NCBI GenBank assembly: GCA_020025755.1
Contig: JAHHRO010000018.1
Coordinates: forward strand, 1-43,716
From: Butyricicoccus sp.
GTDB lineage: Bacteria > Bacillota > Clostridia > Oscillospirales > Butyricicoccaceae
Direction of reading: 5' to 3'
Length of the DNA stretch: 43,716 nucleotides
Both the position numbers and the translations under genes were made by a program. This document shows, piece after piece, positions 1 to 7,220 of this stretch. The stretch's first letter is position 1; each line of letters starts with the position of its first letter. Below the pieces are notes generated by a model, which worked only from the letters and a program-made list of their open reading frames with translations, did not search any database and had not been told where the DNA came from.

Positions 1-103
1 ATTATCCTACATTAGGGGGTGTTTTGTCACTGTCCGTTTTTACTGGATCTGTTTAGATAGAGGGTATCATCGACGTTCTCACGGAAATAGAACGCACTAT
101 TTT

Positions 104-646
104 TTAATAATTTTCTGCCTTAATCTGGAAATATGCCTTCGGATGTGCACAAACGGGGCACACCTCAGGTGCCTGCTTGCCAATCACGATATGGCCGCAG
201 TTTGCACACTGCCACATCATATCGCCATCGCGAGAGAACACCAGACCATTCTCCACATTCTCCAACAGCTTGCGGTAGCGTTCTTCATGCTCCTTCTCGA
301 TCTGTCCGACCTTTTCAAAAAGGAATGCGATATGGTTAAAGCCTTCTTCCCTTGCGTCCTTTGCAAAAGAAGCATACATATCGGTCCACTCGTAGTTCTC
401 GCCGTCTGCTGCATCCTTCAGGTTTTCGATCGTGGACGGAATCCCACCATCATGCAGAAGCTTGAACCAGATCTTCGCGTGTTCCTTCTCATTGTTTGCA
501 GTTTCGAGAAACAGTGCAGCGATCTGCTCATAGCCATCCTTCTTTGCCTTGGATGCGTAGTAGGTGTACTTATTGCGTGCCTGCGATTCGCCTGCAAAAG
601 CCGCCATCAAGTTTGCCTCTGTCTTTGTGCCTTTCAAGTTTGCCAT
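104..646 (-). CDS. rbr: Rubrerythrin
   Basis: Non-haem iron peroxidase that reduces hydrogen peroxide in the cytoplasm of anaerobes. The protein is about 180 aa. The N-terminal four-helix ferritin-like domain carries the di-iron ligands (ESQARNKY near residue 20, NEKEHAK near 52, EKEHEERYRKL near 118). The C-terminal rubredoxin-like domain has two Cys pairs, CANCGH and CPVCAHP, that bind one iron. I chose the second ATG (646): the AGGAGG site sits 9 bases upstream of it but only 3 bases from the ATG at 652. The gene stands alone, with a consensus promoter just upstream and a possible PerR-like box. No clear terminator is visible in the 103 bases downstream. Family assignment is firm; peroxide regulation is inferred. 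Confidence 0.96.
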   Translation of the reverse strand: MANLKGTKTEANLMAAFAGESQARNKYTYYASKAKKDGYEQIAALFLETANNEKEHAKIWFKLLHDGGIPSTIENLKDAADGENYEWTDMYASFAKDAREEGFNHIAFLFEKVGQIEKEHEERYRKLLENVENGLVFSRDGDMMWQCANCGHIVIGKQAPEVCPVCAHPKAYFQIKAENY

Positions 647-670
647 AATCATTTGCCTCCTCTTTGTAAA

Positions 671-685
671 TAAGAATTATTACTA
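671..685 (-). promoter_or_regulatory. Possible PerR-like box
   Basis: The minus-strand sequence TAGTAATAATTCTTA matches about 10 of the 14 fixed positions of the PerR consensus TTATAATnATTATAA. It lies across the predicted transcription start, where a repressor would block RNA polymerase. Rubrerythrin genes are often PerR-controlled in clostridia. AT-rich sequence gives chance matches easily, so this is tentative. Confidence 0.35.
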
Positions 686-690
686 TCCAT

Positions 691-719
691 AGTATACTCA
701 ATTTTGCCCCCGTTGTCAA
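691..719 (-). promoter_or_regulatory. Promoter of rubrerythrin gene
   Basis: On the minus strand TTGACA (714-719) and TATACT (691-696) are separated by exactly 17 bases. This is close to the sigma-A consensus and sits about 45 bases upstream of the rubrerythrin start. Transcription should begin near 684. Confidence 0.85.
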
Positions 720-815
720 TATCATCTTTCCAAATTTTATTTTTTTCTATATGCGTATACAAACCTGCGATCGGACACAGACTATGCTTGAAAAATCCAA
801 AGGAGGAATCCTCTT

Positions 816-983
816 ATGTTGAATCATGAAAACAAATCCATTCGCTGTACGGTAAAGCAGTGTGCCCACCATTGTTCGGACGCGGACTATTGCGCTTTGG
901 AGCACATCACCATCGGCACACACGAAGCCAACCCCTGCACCCATCAGTGTGTGGACTGCATGAGCTTTGCAACCGCTCACTAA
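816..983 (+). CDS. DUF1540 domain protein, small Cys-rich
   Basis: A 55-aa protein of the DUF1540 type, found mainly in Firmicutes and of unknown function. It begins MLNHENKSIRCTVKQCAHHC and has seven Cys in all, including a central YCALEHI segment and a terminal CTHQCVDC motif; the spacing suggests metal binding. The start is supported by AGGAGG at 801-806, nine bases before the ATG. It is divergent from rubrerythrin and converges on the lipid kinase gene, with a shared hairpin terminator between them. No good promoter could be picked out in the 100 bases upstream. Confidence 0.85.
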   Translation: MLNHENKSIRCTVKQCAHHCSDADYCALEHITIGTHEANPCTHQCVDCMSFATAH

Positions 984-1027
984 GGGCTGTTTGCAAAATC
1001 GGAAATCTTATTTGGGCATCAAACAAG

Positions 1028-1063
1028 AAATGCGGCTGACCTATATGGGTCAACCGCATTTTT
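1028..1063. terminator. Bidirectional terminator
   Basis: Stem TGCGG/CCGCA plus TGACC/GGTCA with one internal mismatch, loop TATATG. It is preceded by an A-run and followed by TTTTT, so it can end transcription from both the DUF1540 gene (plus) and the lipid kinase gene (minus). Confidence 0.85.
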
Positions 1064-1070
1064 CATATTT

Positions 1071-1967
1071 TTATGGCTTATGGCTGAAGATGGTCAGTGC
1101 CTGATAGCGGTTGGTGATCTCCACCTCTTTGCGTGTGCCGCCAAACTCACCATCCAGCGTCCAAGAGATCTCCGTATTGGCACTGACACGCAGTTCCGGT
1201 GTCTTGAACTCGATCAAAAACTTGGGCTCACCATGGGGCTGCACCAATTCATTGAAAATATTTTGCCAATCCAGAGCGGTCTTTGGTTGACGCACCAAAA
1301 CCACCTCAAATAATCCGTCGTCCATGCGCACATCGCGCGGCGTCAGCTCCTTAAATCCGCCGATCGAAGTCGCGTTGGAGATCATACCATAAATAAACTC
1401 ATCCTCGATCACGATCCCCTCATCGGTCTCGATCCGCATCTCATAGGGCTTGACCGATGGCAATGACTTGATGCCCTCCAAAATATATGCCGTGCGCCCA
1501 AGCAGGTTTTTCTGTGCCTGCGGCGTGGTATAGGATACATTGGTAAAAGCACCAAACGCAGCCACATAACAAAAATATCGGTCGGCAAATCTGCCGATAT
1601 CAACTGTCTGAAAATCCGAACCTGCCGCTATTTTTGCCGCCTCCATGACCTGCTTGGGAATAAACAGGCTGGAAGCAAAATCATTCACCGTTCCCGCCGG
1701 AATATACCCAAGCGGTACTTTATGCCCCCCGTCCAAGAGACCGGTCACCACTTCATTGAGTGTTCCATCGCCGCCTGAACAAATGATCCGGTCAAACTCC
1801 TCTGCACGCGCACGCACGATCCGCGTTGCGTCCTGGGGCTTTTGTGTGGTATACGCCGTCACATCAAAGCCGCTCTGCACAAACAGGTCAATGCAGTCCA
1901 GTGTTTTTTCACGGATCGCACCTTTTCCTGCGCTTGGATTGATTACGAACAATAGCTTTTGGGGCAT
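1071..1967 (-). CDS. Diacylglycerol kinase family lipid kinase (YegS/BmrU-like)
   Basis: A 298-aa soluble lipid kinase of the DAGK catalytic-domain family. These phosphorylate diacylglycerol or related lipids at the membrane, or make other phospholipids. The N-terminal nucleotide-binding region has FVINPSAGKG (residues 7-16) and the signature SGGDGTLNEVV (64-74). The C-terminal beta-sandwich half includes a DDGLFEVVLV segment. The length is normal for the family. The ATG has a GGCGGAG site upstream. It lies 27 bases downstream of htpG on the same strand, so it is probably read from the heat-shock promoter as well. The exact lipid substrate cannot be told from sequence. Confidence 0.88.
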   Translation of the reverse strand: MPQKLLFVINPSAGKGAIREKTLDCIDLFVQSGFDVTAYTTQKPQDATRIVRARAEEFDRIICSGGDGTLNEVVTGLLDGGHKVPLGYIPAGTVNDFASSLFIPKQVMEAAKIAAGSDFQTVDIGRFADRYFCYVAAFGAFTNVSYTTPQAQKNLLGRTAYILEGIKSLPSVKPYEMRIETDEGIVIEDEFIYGMISNATSIGGFKELTPRDVRMDDGLFEVVLVRQPKTALDWQNIFNELVQPHGEPKFLIEFKTPELRVSANTEISWTLDGEFGGTRKEVEITNRYQALTIFSHKP

Positions 1968-1994
1968 GGGGCTCCGCCTTTCTCTCGTCTGGCG

Positions 1995-3875
1995 TTATAC
2001 CAGAAGTTCACACACGGTATTTGCGTATGCAACCGGATCTTCCAATTGGATGCCTTCCATCAGCTGCGCCTGCGCATACAGCACCTCCGCATACTTTCCA
2101 ACGCGCTCAGAATCTGCTGTCTTGAGTTTGTCAAAGATCGGATGCTCGGCGTTGAGTTCCAAAACGCGCTCTGCGTGGATCTTCTGTTCACCCGGCTGCT
2201 GGTTGAGTACCTTTTCCATCTCCAGCGATACCGCGCCCTTTGTGGTCAGGCAGCAGGGATGGCTTTTGAGGCGGCTGGTGAACTGCACGGCGGTAACCTT
2301 GTCGCCCAACGCTTGCTTGACGGTATCCAGAATCTGCTGATACTCCTTGGTCAGGGTCTCGATCTCCTCTTTTTCTTCCGCGGTCTCCAGATCGAGTGTA
2401 TCATCAGAAATGGACTTGAATTCCTTACCCTGATAGTCATGCATCATCTTCATGCAGAACTCGTCGACATTGTCGGTCAGGCACAGCACCTGATAACCCT
2501 GATCACGCAGACGCTCCATCTGGGGCAGCAGCTCGATCTTGGACTTGGTCTCGCCGCACGCATAATAGATGGCGTTCTGGTTTTCCTTCATGCCCTCAAC
2601 ATACTCTGCAAGCGAAACCATTTTGTCGCTGTCTGCCACATGGTACAGCAGAAGATCCTGAAGCAGTTCCTTGTGCATGCCATAATCTACATACGCACCG
2701 TACTTGAGCTGCAAGCCAAACGACTTGAAGAACTTTTCATAGTCCTCGCGCTTGTTCTTCATCATGCCTGCCAGTTCATTCTTGATCTTCTTTTCCAGTG
2801 CACCTGCGATCAGCTTGAGATGGCGGTCATGCTGGAGCAGTTCACGGGAAATATTGAGGGACAGATCTGCTGAATCCACCAGACCACGCACAAAGCTAAA
2901 ATGGTCAGGCAGAAGATCCGCACACTTTTCCATAATCAGCACACCGTTGGAATAGAGGGCAAGACCCTTTTCATAGTCCTTGGTATAGTAATCCATTGCG
3001 GCATGGCTCGGGATATACAGGAGCGCATGATAGGTGACCGAACCCTCGGTATACATGTGGATATGGTGGATGGGATCCTGATAGTCGAAGAATTTCTGCT
3101 TATAGAAATTATTGTAATCTTCATCCTTGAGTTCAGACTTGGACTTCTTCCAGAGTGGGATCATGGAATTGAGCGTGCTCAGCTCCATGTATTCCTCCCA
3201 TTCCGGCTTTTCCGGATCGCTGCCTTCCTTCTGACGGGAACGCGGCATCTCCATTTGAATCGGGTAACGGATATAATCGGAATACTTGCGGACAAGCTCC
3301 TGAATACGATATGGTTCCAAAAATTCGCTGTAATGGTCGCCCTCGGTATCCTCCATAAGCGTCAGGATAATATCTGTACCCACGGTTTCCTTTGTGGCTG
3401 GCTCGATGGTGTAGCCCTCTGTTCCATCAGAGAGCCAGCGATGTGCGGTCTCCTCGCCCTGCGCACGGGAGATCACTTCGACCTGAGAGGCCACCATGAA
3501 CGCCGCATAGAAGCCTACGCCGAACTGTCCGATGATATCAATATCATCCTGCTTTTCGTTCTCCTGCTTGAACTGGAGAGAACCGGAGTGCGCGATCGTA
3601 CCCAGATTTTCTTCCATTTCCGCAGCGGTCATGCCGCAGCCGTGGTCGGAGATCGTGAGGGTTTTTGCGTCTTTATTGAGGGTAATGGTAATCGGCAGAT
3701 TGTCGCGCAGAATGCCGGTCTGTCCCTGCTGCATGGCGTGATAATAGAGTTTATCAGTCGCGTCTGATGCATTGGAGATCAGCTCGCGCAGAAAAATGTC
3801 CTTATGAGAATAAATCGAATGAATCATCAAGTCAAGCAGTCTTTTCGATTCCGCTTGGAACTGCTTCTTTTCCAT
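1995..3875 (-). CDS. htpG: Hsp90-family chaperone HtpG
   Basis: ATP-dependent cytoplasmic chaperone that helps fold and reactivate client proteins. The 626-aa length matches the family. The GHKL ATPase domain (about 1-230) shows FLRELISNASDA, the DHGCGM motif and the lid/glycine segment GQFGVGFYAAFM. The middle client-binding domain (about 240-500) contains the conserved NISRELLQ stretch. A C-terminal dimerisation domain follows; there is no MEEVD tail, as expected for a bacterial protein. The second in-frame ATG (3875) is preferred because AGAGGTG lies nine bases upstream. A sigma-A promoter and a perfect CIRCE operator precede it, so HrcA repression and heat induction are likely. The lipid kinase gene follows closely. 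Confidence 0.97.
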   Translation of the reverse strand: MEKKQFQAESKRLLDLMIHSIYSHKDIFLRELISNASDATDKLYYHAMQQGQTGILRDNLPITITLNKDAKTLTISDHGCGMTAAEMEENLGTIAHSGSLQFKQENEKQDDIDIIGQFGVGFYAAFMVASQVEVISRAQGEETAHRWLSDGTEGYTIEPATKETVGTDIILTLMEDTEGDHYSEFLEPYRIQELVRKYSDYIRYPIQMEMPRSRQKEGSDPEKPEWEEYMELSTLNSMIPLWKKSKSELKDEDYNNFYKQKFFDYQDPIHHIHMYTEGSVTYHALLYIPSHAAMDYYTKDYEKGLALYSNGVLIMEKCADLLPDHFSFVRGLVDSADLSLNISRELLQHDRHLKLIAGALEKKIKNELAGMMKNKREDYEKFFKSFGLQLKYGAYVDYGMHKELLQDLLLYHVADSDKMVSLAEYVEGMKENQNAIYYACGETKSKIELLPQMERLRDQGYQVLCLTDNVDEFCMKMMHDYQGKEFKSISDDTLDLETAEEKEEIETLTKEYQQILDTVKQALGDKVTAVQFTSRLKSHPCCLTTKGAVSLEMEKVLNQQPGEQKIHAERVLELNAEHPIFDKLKTADSERVGKYAEVLYAQAQLMEGIQLEDPVAYANTVCELLV

Positions 3876-3909
3876 GATTGTCAGCACCTCTGTTATAAAA
3901 AATTCACTG

Positions 3910-3936
3910 TTAGCACTCTCGCTTGTCGAGTGCTAA
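3910..3936. promoter_or_regulatory. CIRCE operator (HrcA site)
   Basis: TTAGCACTC, nine bases, GAGTGCTAA: an exact match to the CIRCE consensus. It lies just downstream of the predicted htpG transcription start, in the 5' leader, where HrcA would block transcription until heat stress. hrcA itself is not in the window. Confidence 0.95.
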
Positions 3937-3943
3937 CAGTATT

Positions 3944-3972
3944 ATGATAATCCTTTGTCCTATAAAAATCAA
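3944..3972 (-). promoter_or_regulatory. Promoter of htpG
   Basis: On the minus strand TTGATT (3967-3972) and TATCAT (3944-3949) are spaced by 17 bases. Initiation is expected near 3937, at the upstream edge of the CIRCE element. Confidence 0.7.
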
Positions 3973-4004
3973 GGGCTTATTTTATTTTTCTCAGCGTATG
4001 CTGC

Positions 4005-5174
4005 TCATTTGAGTTTTTCCGGCGAAACATGTTTTTGCCGAAGTTCCCGATAGGTATACTTGCGCAGCAGGGTATAGAGAACGGAAAACAGCGGAATATT
4101 GATGATCATACCCATAATACCCATTGTGCTTGCACCCGTTGTCACTGCGACCAGCACCCAGATCGACGGCAGACCGACCGAGCTGCCCACCACATGCGGA
4201 TAGATGAGGTTGCCCTCGATCTGCTGGAGTACGATGAACAGCACGATGAACCAGACCGCCTGCATCGGGTTTTCGATCAAAATGAGGAATGTTCCGATAA
4301 AGCAGCCGAAAAAAGCACCAAAAATCGGGATCAGTGCGGTAAATGCGATGACGACCCCTGTCACCGCAGCATAAGGGAAGCGGAAGATCGACATGCTGAT
4401 AAAAAACAGCATACCTAAAATACAAGCTTCCAGACACTGTCCGGAAATGAAGTTGGAGAAGGTGCGCTGGATCAGACGAAATACATCAATGGTACTATCC
4501 GCATGGGATTCGCGCATGTAGGCATACATGATCTTCTTGAACTGCAAGGTCAGCTTTTCCTTTTGCAGCAGGATATACAGCGCGAAAATCAAACCGATGA
4601 TCGTATTGGTCACGCCGCCGATGATGGAACTTGCAACGGAAACCGTATTGCCCAGAAGATTGCCATTGCGCAGGAAATCAAACAGATTGCGGATCTGCTC
4701 TGCCCAGTTGATCGTTTGCAGCGAATAAAGCCATTCATTTGCATAGTCCCCGATCTCGGGATACTCCCTGACAAGATCATTGATCCAGCTCGATACCTCC
4801 GTAAAAAATGCAGGCAAGGCGGCACTGACCGTCCGCACCGAATTTACGACCTGCGGCGTTACGGTAAACACCAGAAGCATCAAAAGCCCTGTGATGAGCA
4901 CAAGAGCCAGCACCAGACTGAATGGGCGATGCATCTTCGCACAGATCTTATATTTTTGCCGGATGCGCTCGGAAAACAGCGTCCGCTCGATCGCACGCAT
5001 GGGCACATTGACAATAAAGGCGATCACGCAGCCGATCAAAAACGGCATTGAAAACCGGAACATCGTCTGCACCACGCCCGTCAGGATATGGATATTCTGC
5101 AAGCCCAGAAACAAGACGATGCCAAACGCAATGAGCAGCATCATCTGATACATTCTTTTGCGGTTAAACTCCAT
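4005..5174 (-). CDS. AI-2E/PerM family membrane protein
   Basis: A 389-aa integral membrane protein of the AI-2E transporter/PerM (DUF20) family. Members have been linked to autoinducer export, sodium-proton exchange and other transport, so the substrate here is unknown. Hydrophobic segments cluster near residues 12-35, 35-55, 70-95, around 185-205 and through about 235-360. The family pattern of two or three N-terminal helices, a soluble stretch rich in aromatic and charged residues (SSWINDLVREYPEIGDYAN), and a C-terminal bundle is visible. The C-terminal half includes GAFFGCFIGTFLILIENP and QQIEGNLIYPHVVG, typical of the family. GAGGGAATGTT precedes the ATG. A short CAGC/GCTG hairpin after the stop is a poor terminator. 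Confidence 0.88.
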   Translation of the reverse strand: MEFNRKRMYQMMLLIAFGIVLFLGLQNIHILTGVVQTMFRFSMPFLIGCVIAFIVNVPMRAIERTLFSERIRQKYKICAKMHRPFSLVLALVLITGLLMLLVFTVTPQVVNSVRTVSAALPAFFTEVSSWINDLVREYPEIGDYANEWLYSLQTINWAEQIRNLFDFLRNGNLLGNTVSVASSIIGGVTNTIIGLIFALYILLQKEKLTLQFKKIMYAYMRESHADSTIDVFRLIQRTFSNFISGQCLEACILGMLFFISMSIFRFPYAAVTGVVIAFTALIPIFGAFFGCFIGTFLILIENPMQAVWFIVLFIVLQQIEGNLIYPHVVGSSVGLPSIWVLVAVTTGASTMGIMGMIINIPLFSVLYTLLRKYTYRELRQKHVSPEKLK

Positions 5175-5255
5175 AACATTCCCTCATTTTCTATATAGTC
5201 ACCTTTATTCTATCATTGATCCTTGCCGAATGTACGACCGATTTGTAAACAAATG

Positions 5256-5283
5256 AAAAAAGGTTTCCCAAGCCAAACGCCCC
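5256..5283 (-). terminator. Possible terminator after the cobalamin operon
   Basis: Just past the cbiK stop, the minus strand shows a short GTTT/AAAC hairpin followed by six T residues. The stem is weak, so termination may be partial. No better candidate is visible before the next gene. Confidence 0.35.
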
Positions 5284-5286
5284 TAT

Positions 5287-6054
5287 TTACGCATTCAAAC
5301 AATGCGCCTCAAAGATCGCGCCGATCTGCTCCATTTCGCCCAAGCCGCGCAGACAGATCTCCGTTTCATAGCCTGCCGCCTCCAGCTGAGACTTCCAGCT
5401 GTCCGGCTCATCGCCTGCAAGGTCATTCTGTGCATGGTCGCCTGCTACGATCATAAAGGGTGCGAGCCAAACCTTACGCACGCAATGCGCCTCCAGACGC
5501 TTACAGATATAGTCGAGTTCTGGAAAGCCCTCAACCGTGCCCACATAGACACGTTCAGCCCCCAGATAGCGGAAGGTATTTTCCGTCTGACTGTATGCCG
5601 CATTGACCATGTGCTCCGTACCATGCCCCATGTAAACAAACGCCTCGTCTGGTTGGAGCGTGGGCATATCTGCCAGCAGCGCACGGCATACCTCCATATA
5701 GTCCTCATGCGCATACAGCATGGGCTTGCCGATCCTGACATGCATTTCTCCGGCTGCCTGCTCGATCTGGCGGCACATTTTTTCGTATTCAATGCCGGGG
5801 ATCACATGCAGGCTCTGACATACGACTTCCTCATAGCCCTCTTTCCGCAGCTGCTCCATGAGTTCTGCCGGATTTGGGATCTTGATTCCTTCCTCCCGCT
5901 CGATCTTGCGAATGACCATCTGCGAGGTAAAGGCGCGGTAAAAATGGTGCTCCGGCATTGCCTGCGCCAGTCTGCGCTCCAAAGTCTCGATCGCGCGCCG
6001 CGCTTCCGGATAAGTCGTGCCGAAGCTGATGACCGCAAGTGCTTTCTTTGCCAT
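5287..6054 (-). CDS. cbiK: Sirohydrochlorin cobaltochelatase CbiK
   Basis: Inserts Co2+ into sirohydrochlorin to give cobalt-sirohydrochlorin, the committed step of the anaerobic (early-cobalt) cobalamin pathway. The 255-aa length fits CbiK. It starts with AVISFGTTYPEARR, the usual substrate-binding N-terminus. The two metal-binding and catalytic histidines are visible as His144 in YMGHGTEH and His207 in VAGDHAQND, matching the known positions in the Salmonella enzyme. There is no signal peptide, so it is cytoplasmic, unlike the periplasmic CbiK forms of sulfate reducers. GGGAGGGAT supports the start. It is the last gene of the operon, a few bases after cbiC. Its presence fixes the pathway as early cobalt insertion. 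Confidence 0.95.
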   Translation of the reverse strand: MAKKALAVISFGTTYPEARRAIETLERRLAQAMPEHHFYRAFTSQMVIRKIEREEGIKIPNPAELMEQLRKEGYEEVVCQSLHVIPGIEYEKMCRQIEQAAGEMHVRIGKPMLYAHEDYMEVCRALLADMPTLQPDEAFVYMGHGTEHMVNAAYSQTENTFRYLGAERVYVGTVEGFPELDYICKRLEAHCVRKVWLAPFMIVAGDHAQNDLAGDEPDSWKSQLEAAGYETEICLRGLGEMEQIGAIFEAHCLNA

Positions 6055-6057
6055 ATC

Positions 6058-6693
6058 TTAAAATCCCTCCCGCTTGACCAGCTGATACTCGATCGCGTTG
6101 ATGATCGCGGCGGCAACATTGCTGCCGCCCTTTCGTCCACGCGCAATGATATAGGGTGTACTGCCACCCAAAAACAGTTCTTTGGACTCCACCACATTGA
6201 CAAAGCCCACCGGAACACCCACCACAAGTGCAGGCTTGCATACGCCCTCCTGAATCAGTTCATGCAGGCGAATCAGTGCCGTCGGAGCATTTCCAATCGC
6301 AAAAATCAGATTGCCCTCCATCCGGCTTGCGTACTCCATCGAAACAACGGCACGCGTCACGCCGCGCTCCTTTGCAATCCGTGCGACCTCCGGCTCTGCC
6401 ATAAAGCAGCGCGCCGTTCCGCCCAGTTCTGCGAGAATATTTTTATTGATGCCGGACAGTGCCATATTGGTGTCGGTCACGATGGTCGCGCCCTGTGTGA
6501 GTGCCTGCTTTGCTGAGGCGATCGCGTCCTCTGAAAAGCAGAGATTGTCTGCATAATCAAAGTCCGCCGTTGTATGGATCACGCGCTTGACGACCTCGGA
6601 CTGTCCTGCCGGAAATGTACGCTCTCCCAGCTCCTGTGTGATGATCTCAAAGCTCTTCTTCTCGATCTCGGTCGGTTTTATAATAAGGCTCAT
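6058..6693 (-). CDS. cbiC: Cobalt-precorrin-8 methylmutase CbiC
   Basis: Moves the C11 methyl group to C12, converting cobalt-precorrin-8 to cobyrinic acid. The 211-aa length is normal. The catalytic histidine is His40 in the motif VIHTTADFDYA. The conserved tail-half motifs GNAPTALIRLHELI and PALVVGVPVGFVNVVESKE, which shape the corrin pocket, are also present, as is GRKGGSNVAAAIINA near the C-terminus. Its ATG overlaps the btuR stop as ATGA, so the two are translationally coupled. It acts between CbiJ and CbiA in the pathway. Confidence 0.96.
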   Translation of the reverse strand: MSLIIKPTEIEKKSFEIITQELGERTFPAGQSEVVKRVIHTTADFDYADNLCFSEDAIASAKQALTQGATIVTDTNMALSGINKNILAELGGTARCFMAEPEVARIAKERGVTRAVVSMEYASRMEGNLIFAIGNAPTALIRLHELIQEGVCKPALVVGVPVGFVNVVESKELFLGGSTPYIIARGRKGGSNVAAAIINAIEYQLVKREGF

Positions 6694-7220
6694 TTTTCAA
6701 TTCCTTCCCGTGCCATAATGCCGCGATCGAATGGGTGCTTTCGCTTGCACATCTCCGAAATATAGTCTGCCTGCTCCTGTAAGCGTTCAGACGGATCGCG
6801 CCCCGTCATGACCACCTCCAGCGAATCCGGCTTGCTTTCCAAAAATGCGATCACCTTGTTTTCATCCAGAAAGCCGCAGGTGATCGCCGCGCAAACCTCA
6901 TCCATCACAAGCAAAAATGCCTGCTCACGCACCGCATATTGTGTTGCCGCATCAAACATACGAACGATCGCTTCTGTGGTCTCTTTCTTTTCCTGTTCGT
7001 TCATCTGGAAGGAAAATTTACTGTACGGGTTTGCCGCAAGCAGGGTCACATTGGGATGCTGGCTCAGAAACTGGCACTCACCCGAAGTGCCGTCCTTCAA
7101 AAATTGTGCGATCACAACCTTTTTATTGCGTCCAATGCAGCGAGACGCAAGCCCCATTGCTGCTGTCGTCTTGCCTTTTCCTTCTCCACAGTACAAATGT
7201 ACCAATCCGGTTTCACGCAT
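6690..7220 (-). CDS. btuR: Cob(I)yrinic acid a,c-diamide adenosyltransferase
   Basis: Transfers the 5'-deoxyadenosyl group of ATP to the reduced cobalt of corrinoids, forming the upper ligand (BtuR/CobA family). The 176-aa protein starts MRETGLVHLYCGEGKGKTT, with the Walker A-like GEGKGKTTAAMGL at residues 12-24. LLVMDEVCAAITCGFLD is the conserved acidic segment, and MTGRDPSERLQEQADYISEM the C-terminal family signature. An in-frame extension upstream of 7220 exists only because it runs inside cbiP in another frame; the true start overlaps the cbiP stop (ATGCGTGA). A 4-base ATGA overlap joins it to cbiC. The symbol cobA is avoided here because the methyltransferase of the same name is also in this operon. 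Confidence 0.95.
   Translation of the reverse strand: MRETGLVHLYCGEGKGKTTAAMGLASRCIGRNKKVVIAQFLKDGTSGECQFLSQHPNVTLLAANPYSKFSFQMNEQEKKETTEAIVRMFDAATQYAVREQAFLLVMDEVCAAITCGFLDENKVIAFLESKPDSLEVVMTGRDPSERLQEQADYISEMCKRKHPFDRGIMAREGIEK

Noticed and set aside
1..103. End of a further gene at the left edge
   Set aside because: No frame with recognisable coding or a convincing terminator is seen; it is left as intergenic sequence.
5302..6516. Long plus-strand open frame (404 codons) opposite cbiK and cbiC
   Set aside because: It is a shadow: the minus-strand genes have full family motifs, and this frame shows no known domain or ribosome binding site.
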